64,000 bases of DNA from Prochlorococcus sp. AG-409-M05 (GCA_003215435.1 QCKJ01000002.1:186001-250000), one strand, 5' to 3'; counted from the stretch's first letter, positions 46,894 through 55,308 are shown. Translations and numbers: made by a program. The notes: generated by a model not told the origin, from the sequence alone.

Positions 46894-47796
46894 TTAATTA
46901 TCGTTTAGATTAGAAAGATGACGAATTGCAAGGTTGATAACTTTAGATGCATCACTTTCTTGCTCTATTAATGCTCTTTCTTTTAGGGCAGTAATAGCCT
47001 TTAAAGATTTAGATTTCATTAGAGATAGGGCAGCATTTCTTCTGACTACTGGATCTGAATCATTTAGTTTGTTGCAAAGAGGAGGACTTGTTAATTCTGG
47101 GTCATCAAACCTTCCAAGTAATGTTGTAGCTTCGGCTCTGACATCTGCAGATGGATCATTTAGGGCGTTGAATACAAGTTTTCTTGCTTCTACATCATCT
47201 AATGACTGGATTTGATCGCCTAGGGCGGCGATTGCCGCGGCTCTGATCTCAATTCGTTTTGACTTTGCTGCCTTCCGTATAGCCTCAGGAGCTTTTCTGC
47301 CAATAAAAGCCATCCCCCAACGAGCAAGGCCTGATTGCATTGCGGTGCTTTGTTCATTGATTAAGACTGTTGATAAAAGCTCAACTGATTCCTCTCCAAA
47401 AATTGCCATTGCGGCTGCGGCGGATGCTTGAACTACTGGGTCAAGGTCATTAATGAGAGCATGTAGAAGGTCTGGAACGGCAACTGGGTCTCCCACTAGC
47501 TTTAAGGTTTTAGCGGCGGCACGTCTGACAATTACGTTGGGATTATTCAGCAGAGCAAAGCGGAGTGCTGGCAAGGCTGCTTTTCCTACAACTCCAAGCC
47601 CTTCGGAAAAGGTTCGTCTTAGGAGACCCCTACTGTCGCCAAGGCCGGCAACCATTAGTTGAATGCTTTTTTGGTCAGATTTGGGCCTTAGCCCATTCCT
47701 AAGCTGCCTTTTTAACTCCTTGGCAAGTTTTGACGCCTCATCCTTGGTGAGTTCTACTTCCTCTGAATTAAAATTGATCTGAGGATGATCTTCCAA
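46894..47796 (-). CDS. cpeF: E/F-type bilin lyase (CpeF/MpeU/MpeV family; MpeX of Prochlorococcus)
   Basis: The 300-residue HEAT-repeat protein has the family opening ELTKDEASKLAKELKRQL, then QLMVAGLGDSRGLLRRTFSE and NPNVIVRRAAAKTLKLVGDP. These are hallmarks of the CpeF/MpeU/MpeV lyase group. LARWGMAFIGRKAPEA follows at the usual place. Members attach or isomerise bilins; CpeF acts on the doubly linked beta-50/61 site, and MpeU/MpeV attach phycourobilin in Synechococcus. Which bilin this copy handles cannot be read from sequence. It is on the minus strand, divergent from cpeY across 236 bases and converging on cpeZ. Confidence 0.83.
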   Translation of the reverse strand: MEDHPQINFNSEEVELTKDEASKLAKELKRQLRNGLRPKSDQKSIQLMVAGLGDSRGLLRRTFSEGLGVVGKAALPALRFALLNNPNVIVRRAAAKTLKLVGDPVAVPDLLHALINDLDPVVQASAAAAMAIFGEESVELLSTVLINEQSTAMQSGLARWGMAFIGRKAPEAIRKAAKSKRIEIRAAAIAALGDQIQSLDDVEARKLVFNALNDPSADVRAEATTLLGRFDDPELTSPPLCNKLNDSDPVVRRNAALSLMKSKSLKAITALKERALIEQESDASKVINLAIRHLSNLNDN

Positions 47797-47864
47797 GTTG
47801 AATCAAAGAGATTTAAATATTATCTATGAGAGCCGTCTAGAAATTTGGAGCGACTATTGATGTT

Positions 47865-47892
47865 AATAGAAACAATAGAAACAATTAATTGT
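47865..47892. promoter_or_regulatory. Tandem repeat plus palindrome between divergent lyase genes
   Basis: Two tight copies of AATAGAAAC (47865-47873 and 47874-47882) run into a perfect palindrome ACAATTAATTGT (47881-47892). The site lies midway between the divergent cpeF-like and cpeY genes, 69 bases from the first start and 140 from the second. A shared operator is possible; AT-rich repeats also arise by chance in such spacers. Confidence 0.35.
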
Positions 47893-48032
47893 TAAAGGCT
47901 TTTCAAGGTAGTGCTAATTTCATACGAGATGACTCTTAAAAGTTGACTTCAATCTATTAGTATGAACTTCAAACAGAGATCTCGATAAATCAAACGAGAG
48001 AAGATCACGCTGAACTAAAAAAACTTAAGAAA

Positions 48033-49364
48033 GTGAATGAGAGCCCTTTTGACAACCTTCCGCCATTATCACAAGAGGAGGCTCTTGAAATCCTTTCTAC
48101 TCCAATAGATAAAATCGATTTAGTTAGTGATTATTACAAAGCAGTTTTTCATTTAGCTAAGTATCCAGGATCCTCGACTGAGCAGGCTCTCTTAGGGTTG
48201 ATTAATTCCACTTCAGATGAGCTAGCAGTTTCCATAGCACGAAGGAAGGCCATTGAGGTTTTGGCTTTCCTTGGATGTAAATCTGCTATACCTTCAATAG
48301 GCGAATGTTTAAACAGCATCGATCCATATTTGGTTGAGAGTGCTGTATGGGCCTTGCAGAAGCTTAAATGTAAGGATTCCTCCATTCATAAAGTTATGGA
48401 GAAATTACTAGATGATCCTAGTCAAAATCGAAGAGCTTTGATTAAAAGCCTTTCTGGTTTGGGAGTCGTTTCTTCCACTAATAGAATAAAGTTATTTTTA
48501 AAAGATCAATCTACTCCCGAAGATATTCGAGGCGCATCTATAGCAGCTATTTCACAATTGCTTGGCGATAGAAGTTATATTAGCGAGCTGGATAAACACC
48601 TTAGACTTCCTAATCAGATTCAAAGATATTGTGCAATTATTGATGTTATAGATGCAGGAGCTGTTGAACTTCTCCCATCGCTTATTAGCCTACCTTTAGC
48701 GCCCTCATATAAGATTATGGCTATTAATAAAATGTGGCCAAAAGATGCTCTAAAGAATGGCCAGTTAAATCTATTTGAGGTTATTGACTTTATCTTAAAG
48801 GACAACCCCGACGAATTAAAGATGCTGCATGTTCAGGATGAAACTGCAAGCAATGAATTCTTAGTGAAAGAGCTATTTTGTGTCGATTTTAGTCGTTGCT
48901 ACTCTGCTTTAAAAACTTTATCTAAACGTGAAAAATATAGAATTCTGCCATCTCTTAGAAATTATTTCAATCAAGCAAAAAAGGACTATGGTGCCCTTTA
49001 CTTCTTTATCTGTATATTTAGGCGGATAGGCCGTAACTCTGATGAATTAAATGATGAGCTTGAGCATTTGTGCCTTTCAGCTCTTAATAAAGGTTGGCCT
49101 GCTTTTATGAAGTTTAAACCTATCGCAATCTATACATTATTAGACCTATTCCCAGACAGATACTTGCAAGATATACCAATATGGCTCAACCCTAATGAAA
49201 CTAAGTTTTGGCTATCTCGTTATGCATGCCTTTTGGCGATTAAAGAAAGATTAATTAGAGAACGCTCTGATTACATTTCAGAATTTGTAACCGCTTCTAA
49301 AACCGATCCGAACAGATTTGTTAAAGAAAAGTCACTTTACTTAGAGGAGAAATACTTAAGATAA
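48033..49364 (+). CDS. cpeY: CpeY, phycoerythrobilin lyase subunit
   Basis: The 443-residue HEAT-repeat protein belongs to the E/F lyase clan. Recognisable family segments are LVSDYYKAVFHLAKYPG, SIARRKAIEVLAFLG, YLVESAVWALQKLKCKD and HLRLPNQIQRYCAI. CpeY with CpeZ attaches phycoerythrobilin to Cys82 of CpeA. Its length matches CpeY. The start is a GTG at 48033, preceded by the weak purine stretch AAGAAA. It is divergent from the CpeF-like gene and converges with cpeT (67 bases apart). Composition is distinctly AT-rich compared with psbB and metK nearby. Confidence 0.88.
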   Translation: MNESPFDNLPPLSQEEALEILSTPIDKIDLVSDYYKAVFHLAKYPGSSTEQALLGLINSTSDELAVSIARRKAIEVLAFLGCKSAIPSIGECLNSIDPYLVESAVWALQKLKCKDSSIHKVMEKLLDDPSQNRRALIKSLSGLGVVSSTNRIKLFLKDQSTPEDIRGASIAAISQLLGDRSYISELDKHLRLPNQIQRYCAIIDVIDAGAVELLPSLISLPLAPSYKIMAINKMWPKDALKNGQLNLFEVIDFILKDNPDELKMLHVQDETASNEFLVKELFCVDFSRCYSALKTLSKREKYRILPSLRNYFNQAKKDYGALYFFICIFRRIGRNSDELNDELEHLCLSALNKGWPAFMKFKPIAIYTLLDLFPDRYLQDIPIWLNPNETKFWLSRYACLLAIKERLIRERSDYISEFVTASKTDPNRFVKEKSLYLEEKYLR

Positions 49365-49431
49365 ATTATACTCCTAATTTATAAGGATATGCTTGAAATT
49401 ACTATAAATACTTAGTCTATTTACCTGACTA

Positions 49432-50004
49432 TTAGAATGACTTTATCTTTTTAAATTTTAATGGTCCATTTAGTGATCCCCAAACTTGCTGACCTGTTCT
49501 TTTTTTGAAGCCTCGGTCTAGAGTGATTAGCTCATTTTGTTTTAAAATTACTTCACTAACTAGATAGGTTTCCTCTACGCCTCTTGTTACTTTGCAACAG
49601 TTTCCTGGCTCAACCTTTCCATGGTACTCTCCATTCCCCTTTTGTAAAAAATACATTGAACAACCTATCCTTCTAGTAATATTTTTAATATCAACCCCAT
49701 CTAATAATTCTTTTCTGAATCCTCCTCCTGCTACTCTTTCAGGCTCTTTTATGGAGTAATTCTCTAAGATAAAAATATCTTGATTCTGCAAAAGGCGATG
49801 TAGGGATTGACGATAAGGTGACCAAGGTGAATAATCATAGCTCTGTTCTGAATAAAACCCTGGAGCTTTGAAGATATCCCATTCTATTGGCCTAAAGTAA
49901 GTATTGATATGTGCAAAATACTTTGGATACTTTTGTGACTGCTTAAAGTTACTGTAATGACCTGCAAGCGTGTTAGCGAAATCCCTAAGTTCAAAATCAG
50001 TCAT
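49432..50004 (-). CDS. cpeT: CpeT, T-type phycobilin lyase
   Basis: The 190-residue beta-barrel-like lyase shows the T-type family landmarks AGHYSNFKQSQKYPKYF, FYSEQSYDYSPWSPYRQ, IFILENYSIKE and TLDRGFKKRTGQQVWGS. T-type lyases attach bilins at beta Cys153/165-type sites; here the likely target is CpeB Cys163. Its start overlaps the cpeS stop by eight bases, so both come from one transcript on the minus strand. It is slightly shorter than many CpcT proteins (about 200) but no motif is missing. CpeT can also act as a chaperone in some species, which sequence does not settle. Confidence 0.88.
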   Translation of the reverse strand: MTDFELRDFANTLAGHYSNFKQSQKYPKYFAHINTYFRPIEWDIFKAPGFYSEQSYDYSPWSPYRQSLHRLLQNQDIFILENYSIKEPERVAGGGFRKELLDGVDIKNITRRIGCSMYFLQKGNGEYHGKVEPGNCCKVTRGVEETYLVSEVILKQNELITLDRGFKKRTGQQVWGSLNGPLKFKKIKSF

Positions 50005-50557
50005 TATTTCTTTCGTATTTTTCTTTAAGGTTCAGTCTTCTAACCTCAGAGGCGAAGGAGGTTTGGATGACGCCTTTACCTTGCGATGTTCTTATTACTG
50101 CGGTCCTGCAACGAACATTTTCTGAAACAAACCATATCCTCTCCTCGGTAAGAGAATTCTGGTATTGAGTTTTTATAAGCAAACTTTCATCGGATAAAAA
50201 GTGATAATTAGAGATAACGCTTACTTTCTCTATATAACCATGGCTCCTTAAGATCAAACCTTCTTTATCAGACTTTGGTATTGGTATAAGGGTTGAGGAG
50301 CCGAAATTATTATCTTCCAAACTATTCTGGGACCAGTCTAAGTCGGTCTCCCATTCGATTAGGAATGGAGAGACAATGGAATCACTTTTAAACTCTGTAT
50401 TAGCTATTAGCTTAGTCACTTCTTCTCTATGAAGTTCTAGCCTTTTAATTTTAATTTGTCCTAGCACTTCTTCAAATTGTTGAAAAGCAAGAGAATGACT
50501 TGTCCTCATTGACCTCCACGTTCCTTCACTTTGAGCAACAAAAAGCTCAATTTTCAT
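49997..50557 (-). CDS. cpeS: CpeS, S-type phycobilin lyase
   Basis: The 186-residue lipocalin-like lyase has the N-terminal S-type signature FVAQSEGTWRSMRTSHSLAF. VSPFLIEWETDLDW and ENVRCRTAVIRTSQG follow in the normal order. S-type lyases load phycoerythrobilin on Cys82 of beta subunits, so the target here should be CpeB Cys82. It overlaps cpeT at its 3' end by eight bases. At its 5' end it overlaps a small 62-residue gene by eleven bases, giving a three-gene operon. The C-terminus is charged (KEKYERNND) and looks unstructured. Confidence 0.9.
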   Translation of the reverse strand: MKIELFVAQSEGTWRSMRTSHSLAFQQFEEVLGQIKIKRLELHREEVTKLIANTEFKSDSIVSPFLIEWETDLDWSQNSLEDNNFGSSTLIPIPKSDKEGLILRSHGYIEKVSVISNYHFLSDESLLIKTQYQNSLTEERIWFVSENVRCRTAVIRTSQGKGVIQTSFASEVRRLNLKEKYERNND

Positions 50558-50735
50558 TTAAACCTTCTATTGAGTCACCATTCTTATCAGCATTTTGAGT
50601 TTTATCGGCTTTCTGAATCATTCGTACCATAGAGTCCACCATCAATGACATTGCCATGGGTACTTTCTTCCCAGAGGGGGTCTTAGATGATTGATTGCCA
50701 GGAGGCTCATTGGACTCGGGACGGAAAAGAGGCAT
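50547..50735 (-). CDS. Small protein of the phycoerythrin operon, unknown function
   Basis: This 62-residue frame starts with an ATG at 50735 (MPLFRPESNEPPGNQ) and overlaps cpeS by eleven bases. The N-terminal half is rich in Pro, Ser and Asn, the middle has MAMSLMVDSMVRMIQKA, a short amphipathic helix with six Met, and the tail is polar. There is no Cys or membrane span. The overlap with cpeS argues that it is translated and coupled. I do not recognise the family; a small adaptor for lyase or subunit binding is only a guess from context. Confidence 0.6.
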   Translation of the reverse strand: MPLFRPESNEPPGNQSSKTPSGKKVPMAMSLMVDSMVRMIQKADKTQNADKNGDSIEGLNEN

Positions 50736-51052
50736 TTAGTTAAAAGATTAGAGCACTAGTGACAGGATGTTTGGCTAGGGATAAACAAGCTTTTAATCCC
50801 TCCCAATTTGCCTACAGTTAAAAACTGACTTCTAAAGGTTAATTGGTTTTAGTTTTAAAAACACACAAATGAATTCTCATATACAAGTTGTAAGGCAATT
50901 GTTTTTTATGTATAAGCGCATTGAACTGCTTCAAACCAAATGTCTTGAAAGCTAATTGCTCTTGACAATAAACTTATTCCTCAAATTTAGGCTCTTAACC
51001 AGCTTTTGATTTCGCTTAGAACTCATATATGAGATTCTTTGACAGTAATTAA
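50736..51052. other. AT-rich non-coding spacer
   Basis: The spacer lies between ppeC and the small gene upstream of cpeS, both minus-strand. It has no open frame of note. A perfect 12-base palindrome CTCATATATGAG is at 51022-51033, 20 bases beyond the ppeC stop and in the position of a transcript end, but it lacks a T-run. The promoter of the cpeST operon should be near 50750-50900. Confidence 0.4.
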
Positions 51053-51985
51053 TTAACGTAACTTACCCTGAATACTGTTATTAGTTTCGAATGCTAAATG
51101 TGTTGGCATTCTTATTGCCTTGGTGTTGCCTTTGGCTAATTGATGTACTAGAACACTTCTCCCACTAGGTTGATCTGGAAGGCTTTTTCGCTGGTGGATA
51201 GCATTATCACTAGTAGCAAAACCACGAGCCAATTCTGCAGTATTAACAAAACTAGAAGTTATAGAACCACAAGGAGAATTCCAACAACGCATGTAGGGGA
51301 CAGTATGTTGCCCAAAGACTTCCTGGTACTCAGCAGAATCGATTAATACATCTATATGTCTTTCAAATCCCTCGGCATTTATCAATTTCACATGTTTGAT
51401 TATCTCGCCTTGATTAGTTGGGGGTCTCCCAAGTATGTGTTTAAAACTTAGCTCTATAGACCTTTGTTGGGTTACAGAAACAAAGTAATGCTGTTTGTAG
51501 AAAGAGGACTTTGCAAGTCCTCTTATGAACTCCTGAATGTTTATGTCCCCATTGCGCAAACGTCTTTCAAGGTCAGTTGACCGTTCACTTTCCATGGGAT
51601 GAAAGTTCCCATAAACTTGCCTATAGGCTGCTTCTTTAGCGACAAAAAGTGTCTCATCATCATGAGGCGAGTATTTGTCAAAGGTGAAATTATATGGACA
51701 GTTTTCTGAGTCCCGGGGGCCTATGGGGATTCGTAGACTTTCGCATGCCTGACGTTTAAAAGCATTGGTAATTTGGTTTTCTCGTATGGGGTCTTCAAAG
51801 CCAGGAGATTTAAGGGCTGTCGGAGTGAAAATCTTTGGTTGTCCTGGCATACATCCTGCCTTTGAGTGAAGGATATAACTGATAAAGCTCTTTCCTCCTG
51901 CTACTCTTGCCTTCCCATAAGAGATGGGGGTTTTGTTAACGCTTAAAGCCCCAAATTTAAGTGCCAGAAAGGGAATAGAGGACAT
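51053..51985 (-). CDS. ppeC: Phycoerythrin-associated linker (PpeC type)
   Basis: The protein has 310 residues from the ATG at 51985; a GTG at 52015 would add ten. The Pfam PBS-linker domain spans roughly residues 110-235, with AAYRQVYGNFHPMESERS, GDINIQEFIRGLAKSSFYK and SIELSFKHILGRPPTNQGEI. Linkers hold phycoerythrin hexamers together. A 110-residue basic N-terminus without the usual short lead precedes the domain, and an 85-residue tail rich in Ser, Arg and Gln follows. This layout matches the single linker kept by low-light Prochlorococcus. It is 182 bases after a hypothetical gene on the same strand. Confidence 0.88.
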   Translation of the reverse strand: MSSIPFLALKFGALSVNKTPISYGKARVAGGKSFISYILHSKAGCMPGQPKIFTPTALKSPGFEDPIRENQITNAFKRQACESLRIPIGPRDSENCPYNFTFDKYSPHDDETLFVAKEAAYRQVYGNFHPMESERSTDLERRLRNGDINIQEFIRGLAKSSFYKQHYFVSVTQQRSIELSFKHILGRPPTNQGEIIKHVKLINAEGFERHIDVLIDSAEYQEVFGQHTVPYMRCWNSPCGSITSSFVNTAELARGFATSDNAIHQRKSLPDQPSGRSVLVHQLAKGNTKAIRMPTHLAFETNNSIQGKLR

Positions 51986-52167
51986 TCTTTTAAGTGGATT
52001 TCGGGTTAGGTTCACTCAGAAAGCATGAAAAGTTCACTGAGAGGATAATCATGCTTTTAATTTATCTAAGCATTTTTAAGTGTTGAAAGAATGCCATATT
52101 GAAAATTTTTGCGATTCATTATCATTGCGTTTGGACATAGGAATGGTGCCTTTGATCCTTGTTGGAC

Positions 52168-52590
52168 TTACTTTTCGTTGTAAAGAATCATCGCTGGAGA
52201 GGCAGTTAATGAATTGTTTCTATCAAAGTAAAAAGCCCAATTGATTGTTCCAAGTCCTGGACAATTATCTTTTGCAATTGCCGCTAACTCAGCGGGGACT
52301 CCAAGGCACTGAAGAATTTCATATGCCCCATTTGGAGAATCTATATTCGCAGCACGTATTGCAGAGCCAACAACCCATGTCAAGCGACTTGCTTTTAGAT
52401 CGACTTTGTCACTATCGCAGGCAAGCAAGAGATTGCATGGCTTCTGATGGTTCGAAATGGTTTCGCTCCAAAGACGAAGATTTTCAGGCTTAAGGTCAAT
52501 ACGAAATACCCCTTGTTTACATTTAATCCTTAACTCTTTTTCTTTATGCCTGTTTTGAAGTGCTAAGAGCTTGCTTATGTAGTTTTTCAC
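52168..52590 (-). CDS. Conserved-looking protein of unknown function next to pucC-like gene
   Basis: The 140-residue frame overlaps the pucC-like stop by four bases (ATGA), so it is coupled to that gene. The N-terminus is basic (LQNRHKEKELRIKCKQG). A central SRLTWVVGSAIRAANI and a Cys-containing AIAKDNCPGLGTINW follow; there are four Cys in all and no signal peptide or membrane span. I do not recognise the family. Position between a PucC-like transporter and ppeC suggests a role in pigment or phycoerythrin assembly. The alternate reading in the plus strand of this stretch is a shadow. Confidence 0.65.
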   Translation of the reverse strand: MKNYISKLLALQNRHKEKELRIKCKQGVFRIDLKPENLRLWSETISNHQKPCNLLLACDSDKVDLKASRLTWVVGSAIRAANIDSPNGAYEILQCLGVPAELAAIAKDNCPGLGTINWAFYFDRNNSLTASPAMILYNEK

Positions 52591-53978
52591 CCTAGTTCCA
52601 TGGCCTGGACCTGACTGAGACTTTTACTAGTGTCGTCTTTGAACTGGGCCATTTTGAGGTTGGAAGCAAGCATTAATGCTGCTAATGCTGCTATGGCTTC
52701 GATTGCTAGAACTAACAAATAGGGGGTTAATGTTTCATTCCCCAGATTAAGAAATGAATGCAATTGCTGACCAGCATCAAGCAGGATCCCTCCTGTAAAT
52801 TTCGCGACTGCTCTTCCATAAGCTTGAGTGAGGCCCCAAACTCCTACAAAGGTTCCAGCTGCCTGGGGCAATGTGAAGTCCAGCATTAATGAGAGTGAAC
52901 CGTTGGTTCCTATTCCGCAGGCAAGCCCGAAAATCACTGTGACGATTAACAAGAAGCTTTTATCTCCTGATAGGCCAGCCGATATAAGCAAGAGCATACT
53001 GAACAAGATCAGCCGACAGCCAAGACGAGCTGTTGCAAGCTTGCCTATTTTTGGGACTATTAAAGATCCTGCAAAAAGCAATCCAATGAGGACACCACAG
53101 CCCCAGTTAATGGTCAAACTCGATGATTCAGAGATTGTCATCCCAAAGACCTCAGCTCCGTAACTTTCTAGAACAGGGTCTTGAATAAAGACTGCAAGGG
53201 TGAAGGTAAACAGAAAAAAAGCAAATACAATTATTTGCCTACTAGATGTTATGAGCCCCCATGATTGAGAGAGGGTAACTGAGTCTTCTCGGTCTGAGGC
53301 AAGGCTTCGGCTTAGTTTTCTTGGCTCAAGCCCCCAGGTCCCAATAAGAGTAAGAACAAGTACAGCAAAGACTACTTTTTTGAGGTAATTAAACAATATT
53401 GGCTGAAGAACAAGAAGATCTGTTGAATCAGTAATGCCGCTTAGGCTGATTTTCCCAGAGATGCCTCCAATAATCACTCCAATCAGCAACATGCACCAAA
53501 TAATTCCAATCGCTTGAGGACGTTCTTCTTCGCTAGTTCGATCTATTACTAAAGCGAGAAAGGGGGTCGTTGCGAGTGAAACTCCTAGGCCATAAAGAGC
53601 GATTATCCCTGACAAAACGGCAATCCAACTTGCAATGGAAAAAGCGTCGCCACTTACCATTGCTGTTTGCAACTCAAAAATTACAGGAACAACTAATAGG
53701 GTTAATCCGCAAAATAGGATTGTTCCTATCCAAAGATAAGGAATCCGATGCCATCCTCCAATGGAATATCTATCGGAGACCTGTCCAAATAGCACTCTTG
53801 AAAGGGCCATTATTTGCTCAATTGCTAAGACCCCCCCCACAATGACTCCTGGATAATCCAACTCGGTCTTCATTACGCGGTTTAATAACCCACCAAAGAC
53901 ATAACCCATGCAACCAACACAGGCCTGGAAAAGGCCTAAGCGGAAGACCGATATTAGAGGGAGGCGGCGTTTTGTCAT
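52587..53978 (-). CDS. PucC/LhaA-like (BCD family) membrane protein
   Basis: The 463-residue protein has about twelve hydrophobic segments and belongs to the BCD group of the major facilitator superfamily. GYVFGGLLNRVMKTELDYPG, VLFGQVSDRYSIGG and HRIPYLWIGT are typical segments; the R-I-P-Y motif in the loop after helix 2 is characteristic. Relatives in purple bacteria and cyanobacteria (PucC, LhaA) help assemble chlorophyll antenna complexes. It heads the minus-strand unit pucC-140 residue gene-ppeC. In Prochlorococcus it could serve divinyl-chlorophyll antennae (Pcb) as much as phycoerythrin. A pigment-linked role is sound; the precise cargo is unknown. Confidence 0.85.
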   Translation of the reverse strand: MTKRRLPLISVFRLGLFQACVGCMGYVFGGLLNRVMKTELDYPGVIVGGVLAIEQIMALSRVLFGQVSDRYSIGGWHRIPYLWIGTILFCGLTLLVVPVIFELQTAMVSGDAFSIASWIAVLSGIIALYGLGVSLATTPFLALVIDRTSEEERPQAIGIIWCMLLIGVIIGGISGKISLSGITDSTDLLVLQPILFNYLKKVVFAVLVLTLIGTWGLEPRKLSRSLASDREDSVTLSQSWGLITSSRQIIVFAFFLFTFTLAVFIQDPVLESYGAEVFGMTISESSSLTINWGCGVLIGLLFAGSLIVPKIGKLATARLGCRLILFSMLLLISAGLSGDKSFLLIVTVIFGLACGIGTNGSLSLMLDFTLPQAAGTFVGVWGLTQAYGRAVAKFTGGILLDAGQQLHSFLNLGNETLTPYLLVLAIEAIAALAALMLASNLKMAQFKDDTSKSLSQVQAMELG

Positions 53979-54149
53979 TATTTAATTTGACTTAAGACTG
54001 AGAAGTAAAGGGATTAATTCTGATTGAGAATTAGCTCTAAATGAATGGTCAAAGGATCCAACCATCTTTGGATTTACATTTCTGAAGAAGATGGACATCA
54101 AGTCATACGCCGATACCATCAACAAAAATCCTTTTAGGAGGCCATTGTC

Positions 54150-54503
54150 ATGGCACCTACTGAACAAAACTTTAGTTTTGAGTATAGGCTCAGTCAACAA
54201 CTTGAAGCTTTAAGCACTTTAAGTGAAACTTTGATTTTGAGACTCCTATTGGTAGAAGAGAGGGTCAAAGAATTGGAAAGCAAAAATTCATTTTTAGACA
54301 GTCAGTCGGAGAAGATGTTTAGTGAGAGTAAGGATCGCCTTGAAAATTTGCAATGCCTTTTAGAGCTTCTACCTAATAAAGATGAATTGAAAAACTTAGA
54401 GTTGCTTGAAGATAAGACTGTCTCGGCTTCTTCAGAGGAGAAAAGTGATTTTGAAGAAGCAGAATATTTGGATGATCCACAAATTCCTCTTTTATCAACC
54501 TGA
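54150..54503 (+). CDS. Small acidic coiled-coil protein, unknown function
   Basis: The 117-residue frame has an excellent ribosome-binding site, AGGAGG at 54136-54141, eight bases before the ATG at 54150, which argues strongly for a real gene. Residues 10-75 are helical with heptads (LSQQLEALSTLSETLILRLL, EERVKELESKN). The last 35 residues are acidic (SSEEKSDFEEAEYLDD). There is no Cys and no membrane span. It converges with the small gene at 54512, leaving eight bases. I do not recognise the family. Confidence 0.7.
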   Translation: MAPTEQNFSFEYRLSQQLEALSTLSETLILRLLLVEERVKELESKNSFLDSQSEKMFSESKDRLENLQCLLELLPNKDELKNLELLEDKTVSASSEEKSDFEEAEYLDDPQIPLLST

Positions 54504-54511
54504 AGGTTTTA

Positions 54512-54757
54512 TCAAGTTAGCTTTAGCAGCCGGATGCGAAAATTTGCCACCTCTTTCGCCTTGGTGGGAGATTCAATAAAGAAGGGGTGGTCTTTAATTA
54601 GATCTAGTGCCCTATCAATTTTTTTTGCCGTTGTTAAGGGTGCGTTACTACTGTGCTCTTCTACAACTTTTTTCCACGCAGAGTCAAAACTCTCGGCAAA
54701 GCTATCTGCATTGTTAAAGGCTCTATCGCCATCATCTATGGATGTGGAGAAATGCAT
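54512..54757 (-). CDS. Small protein downstream of tRNA-Phe, unknown function
   Basis: The frame extends back through the tRNA gene, so the natural start is the ATG at 54757, giving 81 residues (MHFSTSIDDGDRAFNN). It is polar and helical: SFAESFDSAWKKVVEEH, then TTAKKIDRALDLIKDHPFF. There is no signal peptide or Cys. The start lies 17 bases from the 3' end of the tRNA gene, so it may be expressed from the tRNA promoter. No known family is recognised. Confidence 0.58.
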   Translation of the reverse strand: MHFSTSIDDGDRAFNNADSFAESFDSAWKKVVEEHSSNAPLTTAKKIDRALDLIKDHPFFIESPTKAKEVANFRIRLLKLT

Positions 54758-54774
54758 AAGAGGTTTTTCTAAAA

Positions 54775-54847
54775 TGCCAGGACCCAGATTTGAACTGGGG
54801 ACACGGCGATTTTCAGTCGCCTGCTCTACCAACTGAGCTATCCCGGC
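54775..54847 (-). tRNA. trnF: tRNA-Phe (GAA)
   Basis: On the minus strand the 73 bases fold as a full cloverleaf. The seven-base-pair acceptor stem is GCCGGGA/TCCTGGC with one G-T pair. The anticodon loop CTGAAAA has GAA at its centre, and the T loop TTCAAAT is standard. The discriminator base is A at 54775, and no CCA is encoded, as is usual in cyanobacteria. It lies just upstream of the 81-residue gene. No integrase or att-like repeat is seen next to it. Confidence 0.96.
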
Positions 54848-54966
54848 ACGTGGCCGTTAAACCACTTGGATCTTAGTTCAAAGGGTGATCGTCCAGAGTT
54901 GCCTGTGAACTAATTCACCAGACTAACTTGACCTAAGAGCCTTTAAATCTTGATTTTAAGACCGGG

Positions 54967-55242
54967 TTATCCAGATGGCTTCGATATCTCCTTTAGCATT
55001 GAAACGAGAGTTCGATGGGCATCTTCGCTGTCGATAAGTTCGTGGTCGAAGGGAATATGTATGACTTCTTCATTTACCTTTAGGCGCATCGTTGTGGATG
55101 AGATTGCCTCCATAACAACTTTCTTTGGATCCTCTACCCCTCCATAATGGGATGCATATGCAAAAAGAGCATTTGAATGATCTTTATTCATATGTTTACA
55201 AATCCGATGACTGATCTTTTTGGTGATTGATTCAGTGGGCAT
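54967..55242 (-). CDS. DUF2470 domain protein
   Basis: The 91-residue protein is a stand-alone DUF2470 domain. HMNKDHSNALFAYASHYGG is the family signature with the conserved His residues. STTMRLKVNEEVIHIPFDHEL follows. The same domain forms the C-terminus of HugZ-like haem-degrading proteins and of pyridoxamine-oxidase-like proteins, and in plants it occurs in GluTR-binding protein. A role in tetrapyrrole control is therefore possible, which would fit the bilin locus near by, but that is inference. It lies 66 bases downstream of metK on the same strand. Confidence 0.85.
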   Translation of the reverse strand: MPTESITKKISHRICKHMNKDHSNALFAYASHYGGVEDPKKVVMEAISSTTMRLKVNEEVIHIPFDHELIDSEDAHRTLVSMLKEISKPSG

Positions 55243-55308
55243 AAGTAAGAGATTAATCCTTTTAGCTTAGAAATTAATTTTTAGTAGGTTAAATAAACTC
55301 TAACCTTT

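Noticed and set aside
53982-54200. Minus-strand frame of 72 codons opposite the small gene at 54150
   Set aside because: The plus-strand gene has a strong ribosome-binding site at 54136-54141; the minus frame has none and is composition-poor.
54512-54832. 106-residue minus-strand frame starting in the tRNA-Phe gene
   Set aside because: The first 25 codons are tRNA sequence; the shorter frame from 54757 is listed instead.
54775-54847. tRNA-Phe as an integration site for a mobile element
   Set aside because: No integrase, no repeat of the tRNA end and no island boundary are visible beside it.
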